Shown piece after piece: positions 53,185 to 61,490 of a stretch of 64,000 nt of DNA. Under the pieces are notes generated by a model. That model was not told the origin of the DNA, did not search any database, and saw only the letters and a list, made by a program, of their open reading frames with translations. Both the position numbers and the translations under genes were made by a program. The stretch is from Streptomyces sp. NA02950. GTDB taxonomy: Bacteria > Actinomycetota > Actinomycetes > Streptomycetales > Streptomycetaceae. Positions within the stretch are counted from its first letter, which is position 1; each line of letters begins with the position of its first letter. The DNA is taken from positions 6,445,001 through 6,509,000 of the forward strand of contig NZ_CP054916.1 of the NCBI RefSeq assembly GCF_013364155.1. Direction: 5' to 3'.

Positions 53185-53955
53185 ATGGGGCCCATCGTTC
53201 CACCGTATGAGACCGTCGGGGACGGTCCGCACCATGTCATGGCGGTGCACGGCTGGTTCTCGGACCGGGCCGCGTACACGGCCATGCTGCCGCACGTCGA
53301 CCGGAGGGCCTTCACCTACGTCCTGCCGGATCTGCGCGGTTACGGGGAGGCGCGAGACATCTCCGGCGCGTTCACCACCGGTGAGGCGGGGCGGGATCTG
53401 CTCGCGCTCGCCGACCATCTCGGCTGGGACCGGTTCTCGCTCATCGGACACTCGATGGGCGGCGCCGTCGTCCAGCGAGTGGTGGCCGCGGCCCCGCACC
53501 GTGTCCGACGGCTGATCGGGGTGGCGCCGGTGCCCGCGAGCGGGGTGCCCATGGAGGGCGAGCAGTGGGAACTGTTCGCGTCCGCCGCCGAGCGTCCGGA
53601 GAACCGGCGGGTGATCATCGACCTGACCACCGGCAATCGCCATCCGGCCGCGTGGCTGGACCTGATGGTGCGGCATTCGGTGAAGTACAGCGATGCCAAG
53701 GCGTTCCGGGCGTGGCTGGACTCCTGGGCCCTGGAGGACTTCCACGAGGAGGTCAGCGGGGCCGAGGTACCGGTCCGGGTGGTGGTCGGGGCGCACGACC
53801 CGGCGCTGACGGCCGACGTCATGCGGCAGACCTGGCTGCGCTGGTACACCAACGCCGAGTTGGTCGAGCTGCCGTGCGCCGGGCACTACCCGGCCGATGA
53901 GACCCCGCTGGAACTGGTCCGGGCCGTGGAGGACTTCATCGCCGCCGACGGGTAG
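53185..53955 (+). CDS. Alpha/beta fold hydrolase
   Basis: A 256-residue cytosolic hydrolase. HGWFSD is the oxyanion strand, GHSMGGAVV the nucleophile elbow with Ser near 95, VVVGAHDPALT carries the acid and CAGHYPADETP the catalytic His. ATG 53185 has a perfect GGAGG upstream. Substrate unknown (esterase, lactonase or perhydrolase are all possible). Its last 20 bases overlap the facing lytic transglycosylase gene. Confidence 0.88.
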   Translation: MGPIVPPYETVGDGPHHVMAVHGWFSDRAAYTAMLPHVDRRAFTYVLPDLRGYGEARDISGAFTTGEAGRDLLALADHLGWDRFSLIGHSMGGAVVQRVVAAAPHRVRRLIGVAPVPASGVPMEGEQWELFASAAERPENRRVIIDLTTGNRHPAAWLDLMVRHSVKYSDAKAFRAWLDSWALEDFHEEVSGAEVPVRVVVGAHDPALTADVMRQTWLRWYTNAELVELPCAGHYPADETPLELVRAVEDFIAADG

Positions 53956-54715
53956 GGGGCGCGGTGGCGCCGGGCGTGGTCGACGGCGGGGCCGCGGCGG
54001 CGTCCGGGGCGGGTGACAGCGAGGTGGACGACGCGGTGGCCCCGGAGGACGAGGCGGACGACGAAGACGACGGCGAGGCGGGGAAGGAAGGCGAGGGGCT
54101 GGGGGTGCCGCGCTTCTTGGAGCGGTGCTTCGCCTCGCTCTCCTGGTACTTCGCCTCGCTCTTCCGGTACTTGGGCAGCAGATCGTTCATGATCTTGTCC
54201 ACGTAGCCGCGCGTCTCGTGGATCTTCGGCACGCCCCCTGCCCTGATCACCGCGCTCGGCCCCGCGTTGTACGCGGCCAGCGCCAGCCGGGTCGACCCCA
54301 GCCGGGTCGAGCCGCCGGGGACCTCCTCGACCACGGTGTACAGATGGCACAGGTAGCGCGCCTGCGAGGGGATGGCGTCCCGGGGCTCCCAGACATCGGC
54401 CTTGCCGTCGCCGTTGCCGTCCCGCCCCCACTCCTTCCAGGTGTCCGGGGCGAACTGCGAAATGCCCTGGGCCTGCCCGGAGTCGGCGTCCGCCCGCCAG
54501 CCGCTCTCCGCGTCGATCTGCGCGGCCAGCAGCGGAACGCTCAGCGGGGAGCAGAGGCGCGCCGCGACCTCCACCACCGGGCGCCGGGCCTCCGGAATCA
54601 CCGGCAACCCGGGCTTCGAGGGCGCGGTGAGCTGCCGCACGACGAGGACGGCGGCGACGACCAGGGCGAGGCCGGCCAGGAACGCCGCGACCAGCCCGGC
54701 GGTGCGGCTCAGCAT
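53936..54715 (-). CDS. Lytic transglycosylase (SLT family), membrane-anchored
   Basis: A 259-residue cell-wall enzyme. One N-terminal anchor (LVAAFLAGLALVVAAVLVV), then the SLT domain: AAQIDAESGWRADADSGQAQGISQFAPDTW has the catalytic Glu (ESGW) and the GxxQFxPxTW motif; LALAAYNAGPSAVIRAGGVP is the second motif. The Ser/Pro/Ala-rich tail (residues 205-259) is disordered and probably wall-spanning. It cuts peptidoglycan glycan strands outside the membrane. Preceded by an overlapping small ORF and dedA. Confidence 0.88.
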   Translation of the reverse strand: MLSRTAGLVAAFLAGLALVVAAVLVVRQLTAPSKPGLPVIPEARRPVVEVAARLCSPLSVPLLAAQIDAESGWRADADSGQAQGISQFAPDTWKEWGRDGNGDGKADVWEPRDAIPSQARYLCHLYTVVEEVPGGSTRLGSTRLALAAYNAGPSAVIRAGGVPKIHETRGYVDKIMNDLLPKYRKSEAKYQESEAKHRSKKRGTPSPSPSFPASPSSSSSASSSGATASSTSLSPAPDAAAAPPSTTPGATAPPTRRRR

Positions 54716-54906
54716 GCCGGGCCCGGCAGGAAGGGGGTACGCATGGGGGGACGGTAGCCGGAATCCGGGGCCGAGTCGTAATCGCCCACCGACACGGGCC
54801 CGGTGCGGCCGCGGACCGGTGCGGCACGCCCGGTCACGGCCTCGGCTCCGGTGCGTCCGGCCTCGGCTCCGGTCCGCACGGCCGCGACTCCCGTGTGCCC
54901 GGACAC
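54709..54906 (-). CDS. Possible small protein between DedA and lytic transglycosylase
   Basis: A 65-codon frame starting GTG 54906, four bases after the dedA stop, and ending across the ATG of the transglycosylase gene (7-base overlap). It has an 11-residue repeat (RTGAEAG / RTGAEAV) and ends DYDSAPDSGYRPPMRTPFLP. Third positions are mostly G or C. No ribosome binding site or family is seen, so it may be only a spacer. Confidence 0.3.
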   Translation of the reverse strand: MSGHTGVAAVRTGAEAGRTGAEAVTGRAAPVRGRTGPVSVGDYDSAPDSGYRPPMRTPFLPGPAC

Positions 54907-54910
54907 CGCG

Positions 54911-55594
54911 CTACGGGTACTGGACCGGCTGGCCCGCCGCGGCGGCAGCCACCGGCATCGGGCCCGCCTCGTCCTCGTCGGGGCGCTTCATCACATACGC
55001 CGCACCCGCGCCCGCCGCGAAGAGCGCGAGCACCGAGACCGCGGTTCCCAGCCAGGTGGCGCCGAGCCACTGGCCACCGACATAGCCGAGGGCCACGCTG
55101 TACGCGGCCCATGCCAGCCCGGCCACCGCCGACCACGGGAGGAACTCCTTGACCCTGCGGTGGGCGGCACCGGCGCCCAGGCTGACGACCGAGCGCCCGG
55201 CGGGCGCGAAACGGGCTATGACCACCAGCGGACCGCCGCCCCGGACCAGAGCGGTGTCCAACTTCTCCTGGGCGTTGGTGAGCCGGCGGGAGCGAGCAAT
55301 GGCTCGATCCAGACGGTCGCTGCCACGGAAGGCCAGCCGATAGGCAACCATGTCACCCAGGACGGAGGCGGTCGCGGCGCACAGCACCAGGGCCAGCATC
55401 GCGGGGAAGTCGGCGGCGTCCGCCTGGCGCACCGCGCCGACGGCGTCCACCGTGGTCCCGGCTGCGGCGGTGGCCGCGGTGATGACCAGGACCCCACTGG
55501 GCAGGACGGGCAGGAAGACGTCAAGCAGGACGGACACCGCGATAACCGCGTAAATCCATGGGGTGTTGGTCAGCGACCCCAATTCTTCCAGCAC
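54911..55594 (-). CDS. DedA family membrane protein
   Basis: A 227-residue inner-membrane protein of the DedA/SNARE-associated (VTT) family, linked to lipid flipping and membrane homeostasis. The signature ARFAPAGRSVVSLGAGAAH (re-entrant F/R-x-x-P-x-x-R region) and YRLAFRGSDRLDRAIARS are visible; about four to five helices. GTG 55594 (VLEELGSL). Together with the downstream transglycosylase it may form an envelope operon. Confidence 0.87.
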   Translation of the reverse strand: MLEELGSLTNTPWIYAVIAVSVLLDVFLPVLPSGVLVITAATAAAGTTVDAVGAVRQADAADFPAMLALVLCAATASVLGDMVAYRLAFRGSDRLDRAIARSRRLTNAQEKLDTALVRGGGPLVVIARFAPAGRSVVSLGAGAAHRRVKEFLPWSAVAGLAWAAYSVALGYVGGQWLGATWLGTAVSVLALFAAGAGAAYVMKRPDEDEAGPMPVAAAAAGQPVQYP

Positions 55595-55720
55595 CGTTCT
55601 ACTCCCGATCCCGTTCCCCCGCTGCGTTTGTCGCCGGGAAGCGGCAGACGCGGCCTGTACAGCCGTACAGCGTACGCCTGTGACGGAAGAGGATAGCGGT
55701 AAGGGGTGACCATGTTGTGC

Positions 55721-55764
55721 GCATCACGCCATGCGGGGCACATGTGCCCCGCATGGCGTGATGC
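55721..55764. terminator. Perfect 44-bp palindrome after doxX
   Basis: Bases 55721-55742 (GCATCACGCCATGCGGGGCA then CA) are the exact reverse complement of 55743-55764, with no spacer. It lies 32 bases past the DoxX stop on the minus strand, between DoxX and DedA, and would form a very stable hairpin ending the DoxX transcript or shielding its 3' end. Confidence 0.85.
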
Positions 55765-55795
55765 AGGACGAGACAGGTCCTGAACGGCCGGTTTG

Positions 55796-56269
55796 TTACA
55801 CCGCGGTCGGCTGACGCCGCGCTGGGGCGTCCGCGGCCGACGCGCGCGAGAAGAGCCGCTCCAGCGCCAGCGGGCCGGGGCCGGTGAAGACGAGGAGCAC
55901 CAGCGCCCAGCAGAACATCGCGGACGCCTCGCCGCCGTTCTCGATGGGCCACAGCTTCTCGGGCTGGTGCTCAACGAAGTAGGCGTAGGCCATCGAACCG
56001 GAGGAGATGAACGCGGCGCTGCGGGTGCCCAGTCCGAGCATCACCAGGCCGCCGCCGACGAGTTGGATCACCGCGGCGTACCAGCCGGGCCAGGTGCCCG
56101 CGTCGACGGTCTTGCCGGTGCCCATCATCCCGCCGAACCAGCCCAGCAGGGAGGAGGCGCCGTGGCAGAAGAAGAGCAGACCCACAACGATGCGGAAAAG
56201 GGACAGAACGTACGGCCTGCCGGTGTCGAGCAGTTCGCCGAGCGAGCGTGGCGCGGTCGAGGGGGACAT
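55796..56269 (-). CDS. DoxX family membrane protein, iron-box controlled
   Basis: A 157-residue protein with four helices: SLFRIVVGLLFFCHGASSLLGWFGG is the DoxX start; VIQLVGGGLVMLGLGTRSAAFI and MFCWALVLLVFTGPGPLALE follow. DoxX relatives act with thiol/redox partners or in quinone metabolism. ATG 56269 with AAGGAG upstream. An iron-box sits 45-63 bases upstream, so expression should rise under iron limitation. Confidence 0.87.
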   Translation of the reverse strand: MSPSTAPRSLGELLDTGRPYVLSLFRIVVGLLFFCHGASSLLGWFGGMMGTGKTVDAGTWPGWYAAVIQLVGGGLVMLGLGTRSAAFISSGSMAYAYFVEHQPEKLWPIENGGEASAMFCWALVLLVFTGPGPLALERLFSRASAADAPARRQPTAV

Positions 56270-56313
56270 GAGGGCGTGCTCCTTGTTCCGGGGACGGGAA
56301 ACAACGCGCCAGG

Positions 56314-56332
56314 TTAGGTTACCCTCACCTAT
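56314..56332. promoter_or_regulatory. Iron box (DmdR/IdeR operator) over the doxX promoter
   Basis: TTAGGTTACCCTCACCTAT matches the actinobacterial iron-box consensus TTAGGTTAGGCTCACCTAA in 16 of 19 bases. On the minus strand, TTGCAA and TAACCT with an 18-base spacer frame it as -35 and -10 of doxX. Iron-loaded DmdR1 would shut the promoter off. Confidence 0.8.
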
Positions 56333-56402
56333 TGTTGCAAGTTCAAGTTCCTGCCAAACTTGAGCCCCCGTCCACTGTTTCGAGAACGTCTGGCCTCGCC
56401 CT

Positions 56403-56712
56403 TCAGGGGCGGATACGCGGGACGGGGACACTTTCCTGCCAGGCTCCGTCCGATACGGCCACCCGCAGCACCGCACGCGCAATGGCGTCGGTGTCGCACA
56501 ACGTGACCGAATTCACCCCCGGCCGGGCCCCGGCGGCCATCACCCAGTGAACGCCCTCGGTCGGCACGCCGACGGCGAACCGACACGGATGCGGCCTGTT
56601 CTGAGCGTCCACCAGCCGGTACGGCGCCGGGGTGACATCGACACCGCCCGTCTCGTAGGCCGTCCACCTGGTGCGGGCGGCCCTGCCCGGTACGCGGCAG
56701 TCCCCTCAGCAA
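56403..56712 (-). pseudogene. C-terminal remnant of a FAD/NAD(P)-binding protein
   Basis: The minus strand reads RWTAYETGGVDVTPAPYRLV, then HPCRFAVGVPTEGVHWVMAA and GARPGVNSVTLCDTDAIARA, the C-terminus of a Streptomyces FAD/NAD(P)-binding oxidoreductase. Upstream, ADALLRGLPRTGQGRPHQV continues in another frame and then homology ends. About 500 N-terminal residues are missing. It lies just upstream of the iron-controlled doxX gene. Confidence 0.6.
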
Positions 56713-56879
56713 CGCGTCCGCCGTACCGCGCAGATGCTGGACGCAGGACGCGCGCCCCTCATGCCGGTCGCTCCCGGGGAATCGAGCCGCTGGCCGGAAC
56801 TGATCCCTCCGGTGTGGGGCGGATCACTCGCACCACGGTGTGCGAGGTCGGCGGGGGGCGGGAGGAGGGCGCCCCGCGG

Positions 56880-58646
56880 TCAGGGCCCGGTCCACTCCGT
56901 CTCCAACTCCGCCGTCAGCCGGGCCGGGCCGCCTGACGAGCCACTCCGCGCCTGGTCCAGCCGCAGCCGCGCGGTACGTCCGCGCAGCGTCAGCGTCATC
57001 AGCTGGTTGCCGAACCACGGGCCGCCGGTTTTGCGCCAGCTCAGCTTCGAACGCGGAACCCGGCCGTGGCGGGTGAAGAGCCGGCCGATCGCCCTTCCCG
57101 CCCCGCTCCAGCCGAAGCGGAAACCCGCCCGGATCGAGGCGTGGATGCTGTTGTGCACCGGAGAACAGGTCAGCTGGCGCACCTGGCTGCGCGGCCGCCC
57201 CGGCCAGCGCGACCAGTCCGGTTCGGCGATGTACGCGTGGTGCACATCGCCCGACAGCACACTGATCGTGGCCGGTGCCGAGGCCGTGCCGCCCACCTGC
57301 ACGATCAGATCGGTCAGGGCGTCGAAGGACTCGGGGAACGCGGCCCAGTGCTCCAAGTCGCCCCGCTGCCGCAGATCCTCGCCGATGCGCGCCCAGCGCG
57401 CTCCGCGTCTGCCGGTGCACACCGAGGCGTTCCAGGTCTCGACGTCATGCACGAAGTGGGGGAGCAGCCAGGGCAGGGAGCTGCCGATCAGCAGGTGGTC
57501 GTAGGGCGAGCCTGTGCCCTGGGACGCGTGGGGCGCGTGGGGTGAGTCCGTGCCGTGGGGCGGGTGGGGTGCGTCCGTGCCCTCCAGCGCCTGTTCGCGG
57601 GCCCATGCCAGCTCCTTGTCATGGAGCATCGCCCGCTCGTGCTCGCTCAGCACCCGGGCGCCCCGGGTGTCGACCATCAGCAGCCGCACCCGCCCGAAGT
57701 CGCGGCGGTAGCTCCAGCGGGTGTACGCGGGGTCCGCGTCGGCGTGGGAGGCGAACTCCCGCAGCGCCTCCGTGCCGTCGGCCGCCTCGCGCACCGCCGC
57801 GTACAGCGGATCGGCGGCCAGTTCGGCGGGGGAGAGGTTGCCCAGGTGCTGATACACCCAGTACGACATCAGACCGCTGACGATCCGCTCCTCCCACCAC
57901 GGGGTGGCCCGCATCCGGCTGAGCCACGCCTCGCTGGTGTTCCAGTCGTCTATGACGTCGTGGTCGTCGAAGATCATGCAGCTGGGGACGGTGGAGAGCA
58001 GCCACCGCACCTCGGGGTCCAGCCACGATTCGTAGTAGAGCCAGGTGTACTCCTCGTAGTCCGCGACCTGCTCACCCGGTGGCTCGTTCGGATCGCGGCG
58101 GGCGGCGATGCGGCGGCGGGTCTCCTCGGAGGTCTCGTCCGCGTACACCTGGTCGCCCAGCAGCACCAGCACATCGGGGCGCGGGGCGCCGGGGGTGCGG
58201 GCCAGGGTGGCGGCGAGGGTGTCCAGGGCGTCGGGCCCGACCGGGTCGTGCGAGGCGTCGGAGGGCGCAGCCGCCCAGCGGCAGGAGCCGAACGCGATGC
58301 GTACGGGCACGTCCTCGCTTCCGGCGGTGGCGGGGCTTCCGGCGCCGGCGGCGGCCGCGGGGGTGCGGATCGTGCTGTCTGGAAAGTCCGAATCGGGCAG
58401 CGGCCAGACCTGCTCGCCGTCCAGCAGCACCCGGTAGGCCGTCTCGCTTCCCGGGCGCAGCCCGGTGACCGGGACCAGGGCGTAGTGGTGCCCGGCGATA
58501 TGCCAGGTGGCGGCGGTGCCGCCGGCGCCGTCGGCGCACCTCACCTCGGCTTCGCAGGGCCGGTCGGCTTCGACCCAGACGGTCGCGTTCGTCCCGGTCT
58601 CCCAGTCGACCTGCCGCAGCAGTGGTCCCAGGCGCAGCCCGGCCAT
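56880..58646 (-). CDS. Alkaline phosphatase D (PhoD)-like metallophosphatase
   Basis: A 588-residue phosphodi/monoesterase. Metal-binding motifs are RIAFGSCRW, LVLLGDQVYADE (GDQxY), MIFDDHDVIDDWN (D-H-D) and ISVLSGDVHHAYIAE (GD-x-HH). No signal peptide or Tat motif is found, unlike secreted PhoD, so it is probably cytosolic. Residues about 380-405 contain proline/histidine-rich short repeats (GTDAPHPPHGTDSPHAPHAS). ATG 58646 with GGAGGAGG upstream; that ribosome site is buried in a strong hairpin. Confidence 0.87.
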   Translation of the reverse strand: MAGLRLGPLLRQVDWETGTNATVWVEADRPCEAEVRCADGAGGTAATWHIAGHHYALVPVTGLRPGSETAYRVLLDGEQVWPLPDSDFPDSTIRTPAAAAGAGSPATAGSEDVPVRIAFGSCRWAAAPSDASHDPVGPDALDTLAATLARTPGAPRPDVLVLLGDQVYADETSEETRRRIAARRDPNEPPGEQVADYEEYTWLYYESWLDPEVRWLLSTVPSCMIFDDHDVIDDWNTSEAWLSRMRATPWWEERIVSGLMSYWVYQHLGNLSPAELAADPLYAAVREAADGTEALREFASHADADPAYTRWSYRRDFGRVRLLMVDTRGARVLSEHERAMLHDKELAWAREQALEGTDAPHPPHGTDSPHAPHASQGTGSPYDHLLIGSSLPWLLPHFVHDVETWNASVCTGRRGARWARIGEDLRQRGDLEHWAAFPESFDALTDLIVQVGGTASAPATISVLSGDVHHAYIAEPDWSRWPGRPRSQVRQLTCSPVHNSIHASIRAGFRFGWSGAGRAIGRLFTRHGRVPRSKLSWRKTGGPWFGNQLMTLTLRGRTARLRLDQARSGSSGGPARLTAELETEWTGP

Positions 58647-58652
58647 CCGGCC

Positions 58653-58698
58653 CTCCTCCGTCGTTTCCGTATGCGTACGGTACGGAACGACGGAGGAG
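58653..58698 (-). promoter_or_regulatory. Hairpin that sequesters the phoD ribosome binding site
   Basis: On the minus-strand RNA, CTCCTCCGTCGTTCCGTA (from 58698 to 58681) pairs with the region 58671-58653, TACGGAAACGACGGAGGAG, leaving one bulged base and a 9-base loop. The GGAGGAG of the second arm is the Shine-Dalgarno of phoD, seven to thirteen bases before its ATG. It could stop upstream transcription or hold back translation. Confidence 0.65.
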
Positions 58699-58762
58699 AG
58701 CAGGGAGGTCCCGGCACGTGTTTCGCGCCGTCCGTGCGGCGCGGGGGTGCGGTGGAGCGGTC

Positions 58763-59431
58763 TCAGCAGCCGTTGAGGATCTGGCTGAGCTTGGACTTCT
58801 CGGCGTCGTCGACCGACAGCTTGTACTCGTGCTTCACCGAGACCCACATCCGGGCGTACATGCAGTGGTAGGACGTGCTCGGCGGAAGCCACTCCGCCGG
58901 GTCCTGGTCGCTCTTGGACTGGTTCACATTGTCCGTGACGGCGATGAGCTGTGCGTGGGTCAGGTCATTGGCGAAGCCCTGGCGCCGGTCGGTGGTCCAG
59001 GAGTTCGCGCCGGACGTCCACGCCTCGGCCAGCGGCACGACGTGGTCGATGTCCACGTCGGCGGGGTCGGTCCAGGTGGCGCCGTCGTAGGGGGACTTCC
59101 AGCTGCCGCTGGTGGCCGCACAGCTGGAGTCGGTCTGGACGTTGGTGCCGTCGCGCTTGAGGACTTCCTCGCGGGTGTTGCAGGCGCCGTTCTGGGTGAT
59201 CCAGTGCGGGAACTTCTCGCGGCTGTAACCGTCCATCGATCCCTCCGCCTTCACCGTCAGCTCGCCCAGGTAGCCGCGGACGGTCTCGGCGCTCGGCGGG
59301 GCGGGCGGCTCGGCCTGGGCATTCGGCCCGTTCAGGACGAGAGTGCCCAACAGAGCCGCGAATCCGCCGAAGACGCATATTCGACGCGCGTAGACGCTGC
59401 GCCGGGCGGAGTGGACGCGCATTGTGGACAT
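58763..59431 (-). CDS. Secreted HNH endonuclease-like protein (DUF1524 type)
   Basis: A 222-residue exported protein. Signal peptide: RRSVYARRICVFGGFAALLG and TLVLNGPNAQA with cleavage near residue 40. The nuclease core is DVDIDHVVPLAEAWTSGANSWTTDRRQGFANDL, with the DHVVPL histidine and the N of FANDL as metal/catalytic residues. It probably degrades DNA outside the cell, for nutrition or competition. ATG 59431 with GGGAG five bases upstream. Confidence 0.87.
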   Translation of the reverse strand: MSTMRVHSARRSVYARRICVFGGFAALLGTLVLNGPNAQAEPPAPPSAETVRGYLGELTVKAEGSMDGYSREKFPHWITQNGACNTREEVLKRDGTNVQTDSSCAATSGSWKSPYDGATWTDPADVDIDHVVPLAEAWTSGANSWTTDRRQGFANDLTHAQLIAVTDNVNQSKSDQDPAEWLPPSTSYHCMYARMWVSVKHEYKLSVDDAEKSKLSQILNGC

Positions 59432-59711
59432 GCGAACTCCCTTGATGTGGGGGGTCGTTGGCCGGTGCCCGGCCATCGTGTCGGCGCCGCGTTGCTGTGG
59501 GGTGGGCGCCAGGTAACAGGGTGGCGACGCGGCCATGTCAACGCAAGGGGCTACTGGAAGCGGATGCCTCACATCCGCGTACCACCGCGTGGTGCGCGGC
59601 CGCCGTTCACCGGTGGCTCCGGCCGCGGGGGGTCCCGGCCGCCGGGGCTTGCGGGGCCGCCGGGCCTGCGGGGCAGCCGCCGGGGCTTCCGGGGGCGTCC
59701 CGTATCCTGGT

Positions 59712-59890
59712 GGGCAGCAGAAGGGGAGTAGCTCCTCGCCGGACCGTCGACATACTGCCCGCCCCTCGAGGTGCGGGCCGGCGCCCGGAGCGTACGAGAG
59801 TGAGACCGCCGTCACATCGCGCGGACCGGTCGCCCGTACGCCAGCGAGACCTTCGGCCGCAGTGTCCGACGCTGCCGTGCCGAAGCGATC
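59712..59890 (+). ncRNA. yybP-ykoY manganese riboswitch
   Basis: Conserved elements are AAGGGGAGTAGCTCCTCGCC at 59721-59740, CCGTCGACATACTGCCC around 59744-59760, and CAGCGAGACCTTCGGC near 59841-59856 with GCCGAAGC near 59877-59884 closing the final helix. This pattern is the yybP-ykoY (Mn2+) aptamer. It lies 50 bases before a GDT1/TMEM165-type transporter gene, a family regularly controlled by this riboswitch. Borders are approximate. The stretch 59432-59711 has GC repeats but no gene. Confidence 0.85.
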
Positions 59891-59939
59891 CCTCCCCGGG
59901 GCCCCTCGGTGCGGCCCGACCCGATGAGGTAACCAGCCT

Positions 59940-60521
59940 GTGTTCAGCTTCACCGTCGCCGCCGTCGTCTTCGGCGTCGTCTTCCTCGCCGAGCTGCCCG
60001 ACAAGACCGCCCTGGCCGGGCTGATGCTCGGTGCCCGCTACCGCGCGGCCTACGTCTTCGCGGGTGTCGCGGCCGCCTTCGCCCTCCATGTCGGCCTCGC
60101 CATCGCGGCGGGCAGTGCGCTCAGCCTGCTGCCGCAACGGCTCCTCTCGGCGTTCGTGGGGGCGCTCTTCCTCGGTGGCGCGGCGATGCTGCTCTTCAAG
60201 AAGGACGAGGACGAGGAGGAGATCCGCAAGCCCGCCGACCAGAGCTTCTGGAAGGTCTCCGGGGCGGGCTTCACGCTGATCCTGGTCGCGGAGTTCGGCG
60301 ATCTGACCCAGATCATGACCGCCAACCTCGCCGCCCGCTACCACGACCCGCTGTCGGTCGGCGTCGGCGCGGTGCTGGCGCTGTGGACGGTCGCGGGCCT
60401 GGGCATCCTGGGCGGCCGCACGCTGATGAGGTACGTACCGCTGCGGCTGATCACGAAGGTCGCGGCGCTGGTGATGCTGACACTGGGCGGGTTCAGCGTC
60501 TACGAGGCCGTGACCGGCTGA
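59940..60521 (+). CDS. TMEM165/GDT1 family cation transporter (probable Mn2+ exporter)
   Basis: A 193-residue membrane protein with six to seven helices and two copies of the ion-binding motif, VVFLAELPDKTALAG and LILVAEFGDLTQIMTANLA (E-x-(G/P)-D-K/L-T). The loop KKDEDEEEIRKPADQ separates the two halves. Members export manganese or exchange Ca/Mn for protons. The upstream yybP-ykoY riboswitch should switch it on when manganese is high. GTG 59940. Confidence 0.9.
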   Translation: MFSFTVAAVVFGVVFLAELPDKTALAGLMLGARYRAAYVFAGVAAAFALHVGLAIAAGSALSLLPQRLLSAFVGALFLGGAAMLLFKKDEDEEEIRKPADQSFWKVSGAGFTLILVAEFGDLTQIMTANLAARYHDPLSVGVGAVLALWTVAGLGILGGRTLMRYVPLRLITKVAALVMLTLGGFSVYEAVTG

Positions 60522-60598
60522 CGGCGCGGAGGCGGACCGGGCCGGCCGAAGGGGGCTCAGGGGGCCCAGGGGTCCAGGGGCTCCGGAGCTCAGGGAGC

Positions 60599-61261
60599 TC
60601 AGGCCGTGATGCGCAGCCGGAGGGTGCCGTCGGGCGCGGCCTCGACCCGGATCCCCTCCAGGTCCCGTACATGGACGTCCGGGGCGTGGGCCGCGGCGCG
60701 CGGGCCGACGCCGACCACCCGCATCCCGGCGGCCCGCCCGGCCGCGATGCCCGCCTCCGAGTCCTCGAAGACGATGCAGTCCGCGGGGGCGAAGCCCAGT
60801 TCGGCGGCGCCCTTGAGGAAGCCCTCCGGGTCGGGCTTGCTCACGCCGACGCTCTCCGCGGTCACCCGCACCTCGGGTATCGGCAGTCCGGCCGCGTCCA
60901 TCCGGGCGCGGGCGAGCCGCTCGTCGGCCGAGGTGACCAAGGCGTGCGGAAGACCGGCCAGCGCGGCCATGAAGGCGGGCGCTCCGGGCACCGGGACAAC
61001 GCCGTCGAGGTCGGTGCTCTCCCGCTCCAGCATCCACTGGTTGTCGGCCAGGTTCTGTTCGGCGGGCCGGTCCGGGAGGAGCACCGCCATGGTGGCGTGG
61101 GCCTGCCGCCCGTGGACGACCTTGAGCACGCTCTCCTCGTCCAGCCCCTGGTCGGCGGCCCACAGCCGCCAGTAGCGCTCGACGACGGCGTCGGAGTTCA
61201 CCAGCGTGCCGTCCATGTCGAGGAGCAGGGCGCGGGCGGTGAGTGCGGTGGTGGCCGGCAT
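60599..61261 (-). CDS. HAD-IA family sugar phosphatase-like hydrolase
   Basis: A 220-residue phosphatase of the beta-phosphoglucomutase/DOG phosphatase group. Motif I LLLDMDGTLVNSDAVVERYW, motif II LVTSADERLARARM, Lys in GVSKPDPEGFLKGAAEL and motif IV IVFEDSEAGIAAGRAAGM. The short helical cap fits small sugar phosphates. Start ATG 61261 (MPATTALTARALLLDMDG). Upstream is a T-rich terminator of the preceding gene on the same strand. Confidence 0.9.
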   Translation of the reverse strand: MPATTALTARALLLDMDGTLVNSDAVVERYWRLWAADQGLDEESVLKVVHGRQAHATMAVLLPDRPAEQNLADNQWMLERESTDLDGVVPVPGAPAFMAALAGLPHALVTSADERLARARMDAAGLPIPEVRVTAESVGVSKPDPEGFLKGAAELGFAPADCIVFEDSEAGIAAGRAAGMRVVGVGPRAAAHAPDVHVRDLEGIRVEAAPDGTLRLRITA

Positions 61262-61349
61262 CGGCGGACTCCTCAGTGCTCGGGAAGCGGAACGCGATGT
61301 ACGCGACTAAGCGCGCTAAAAGGGGTGAGCAAGAGAAAAAAGAAGACAA

Positions 61350-61389
61350 GTGGCTCCGCCCGCCGGTCAGGGAGTGCGGGCGGAACCAC
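61350..61389 (-). terminator. Intrinsic terminator of the peptidoglycan-binding gene
   Basis: On the minus strand GTGGTTCCGCCCGC (61389-61376) pairs with GCGGGCGGAGCCAC (61363-61350), with one G-U pair, followed by TTGTCTTCTTTTTTCTCTTG. It is the only hairpin in the window with a real U-rich tail. Confidence 0.85.
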
Positions 61390-61490
61390 TTTGTTCCTCC
61401 ACCATACAAATAGGTCCGCCCCAACGCCAGTGCTTCCCGTGGCCGATCTGCCGGGCCCGCTGCCGCCCGCCGTCTCGGCGGGCGGCACGA

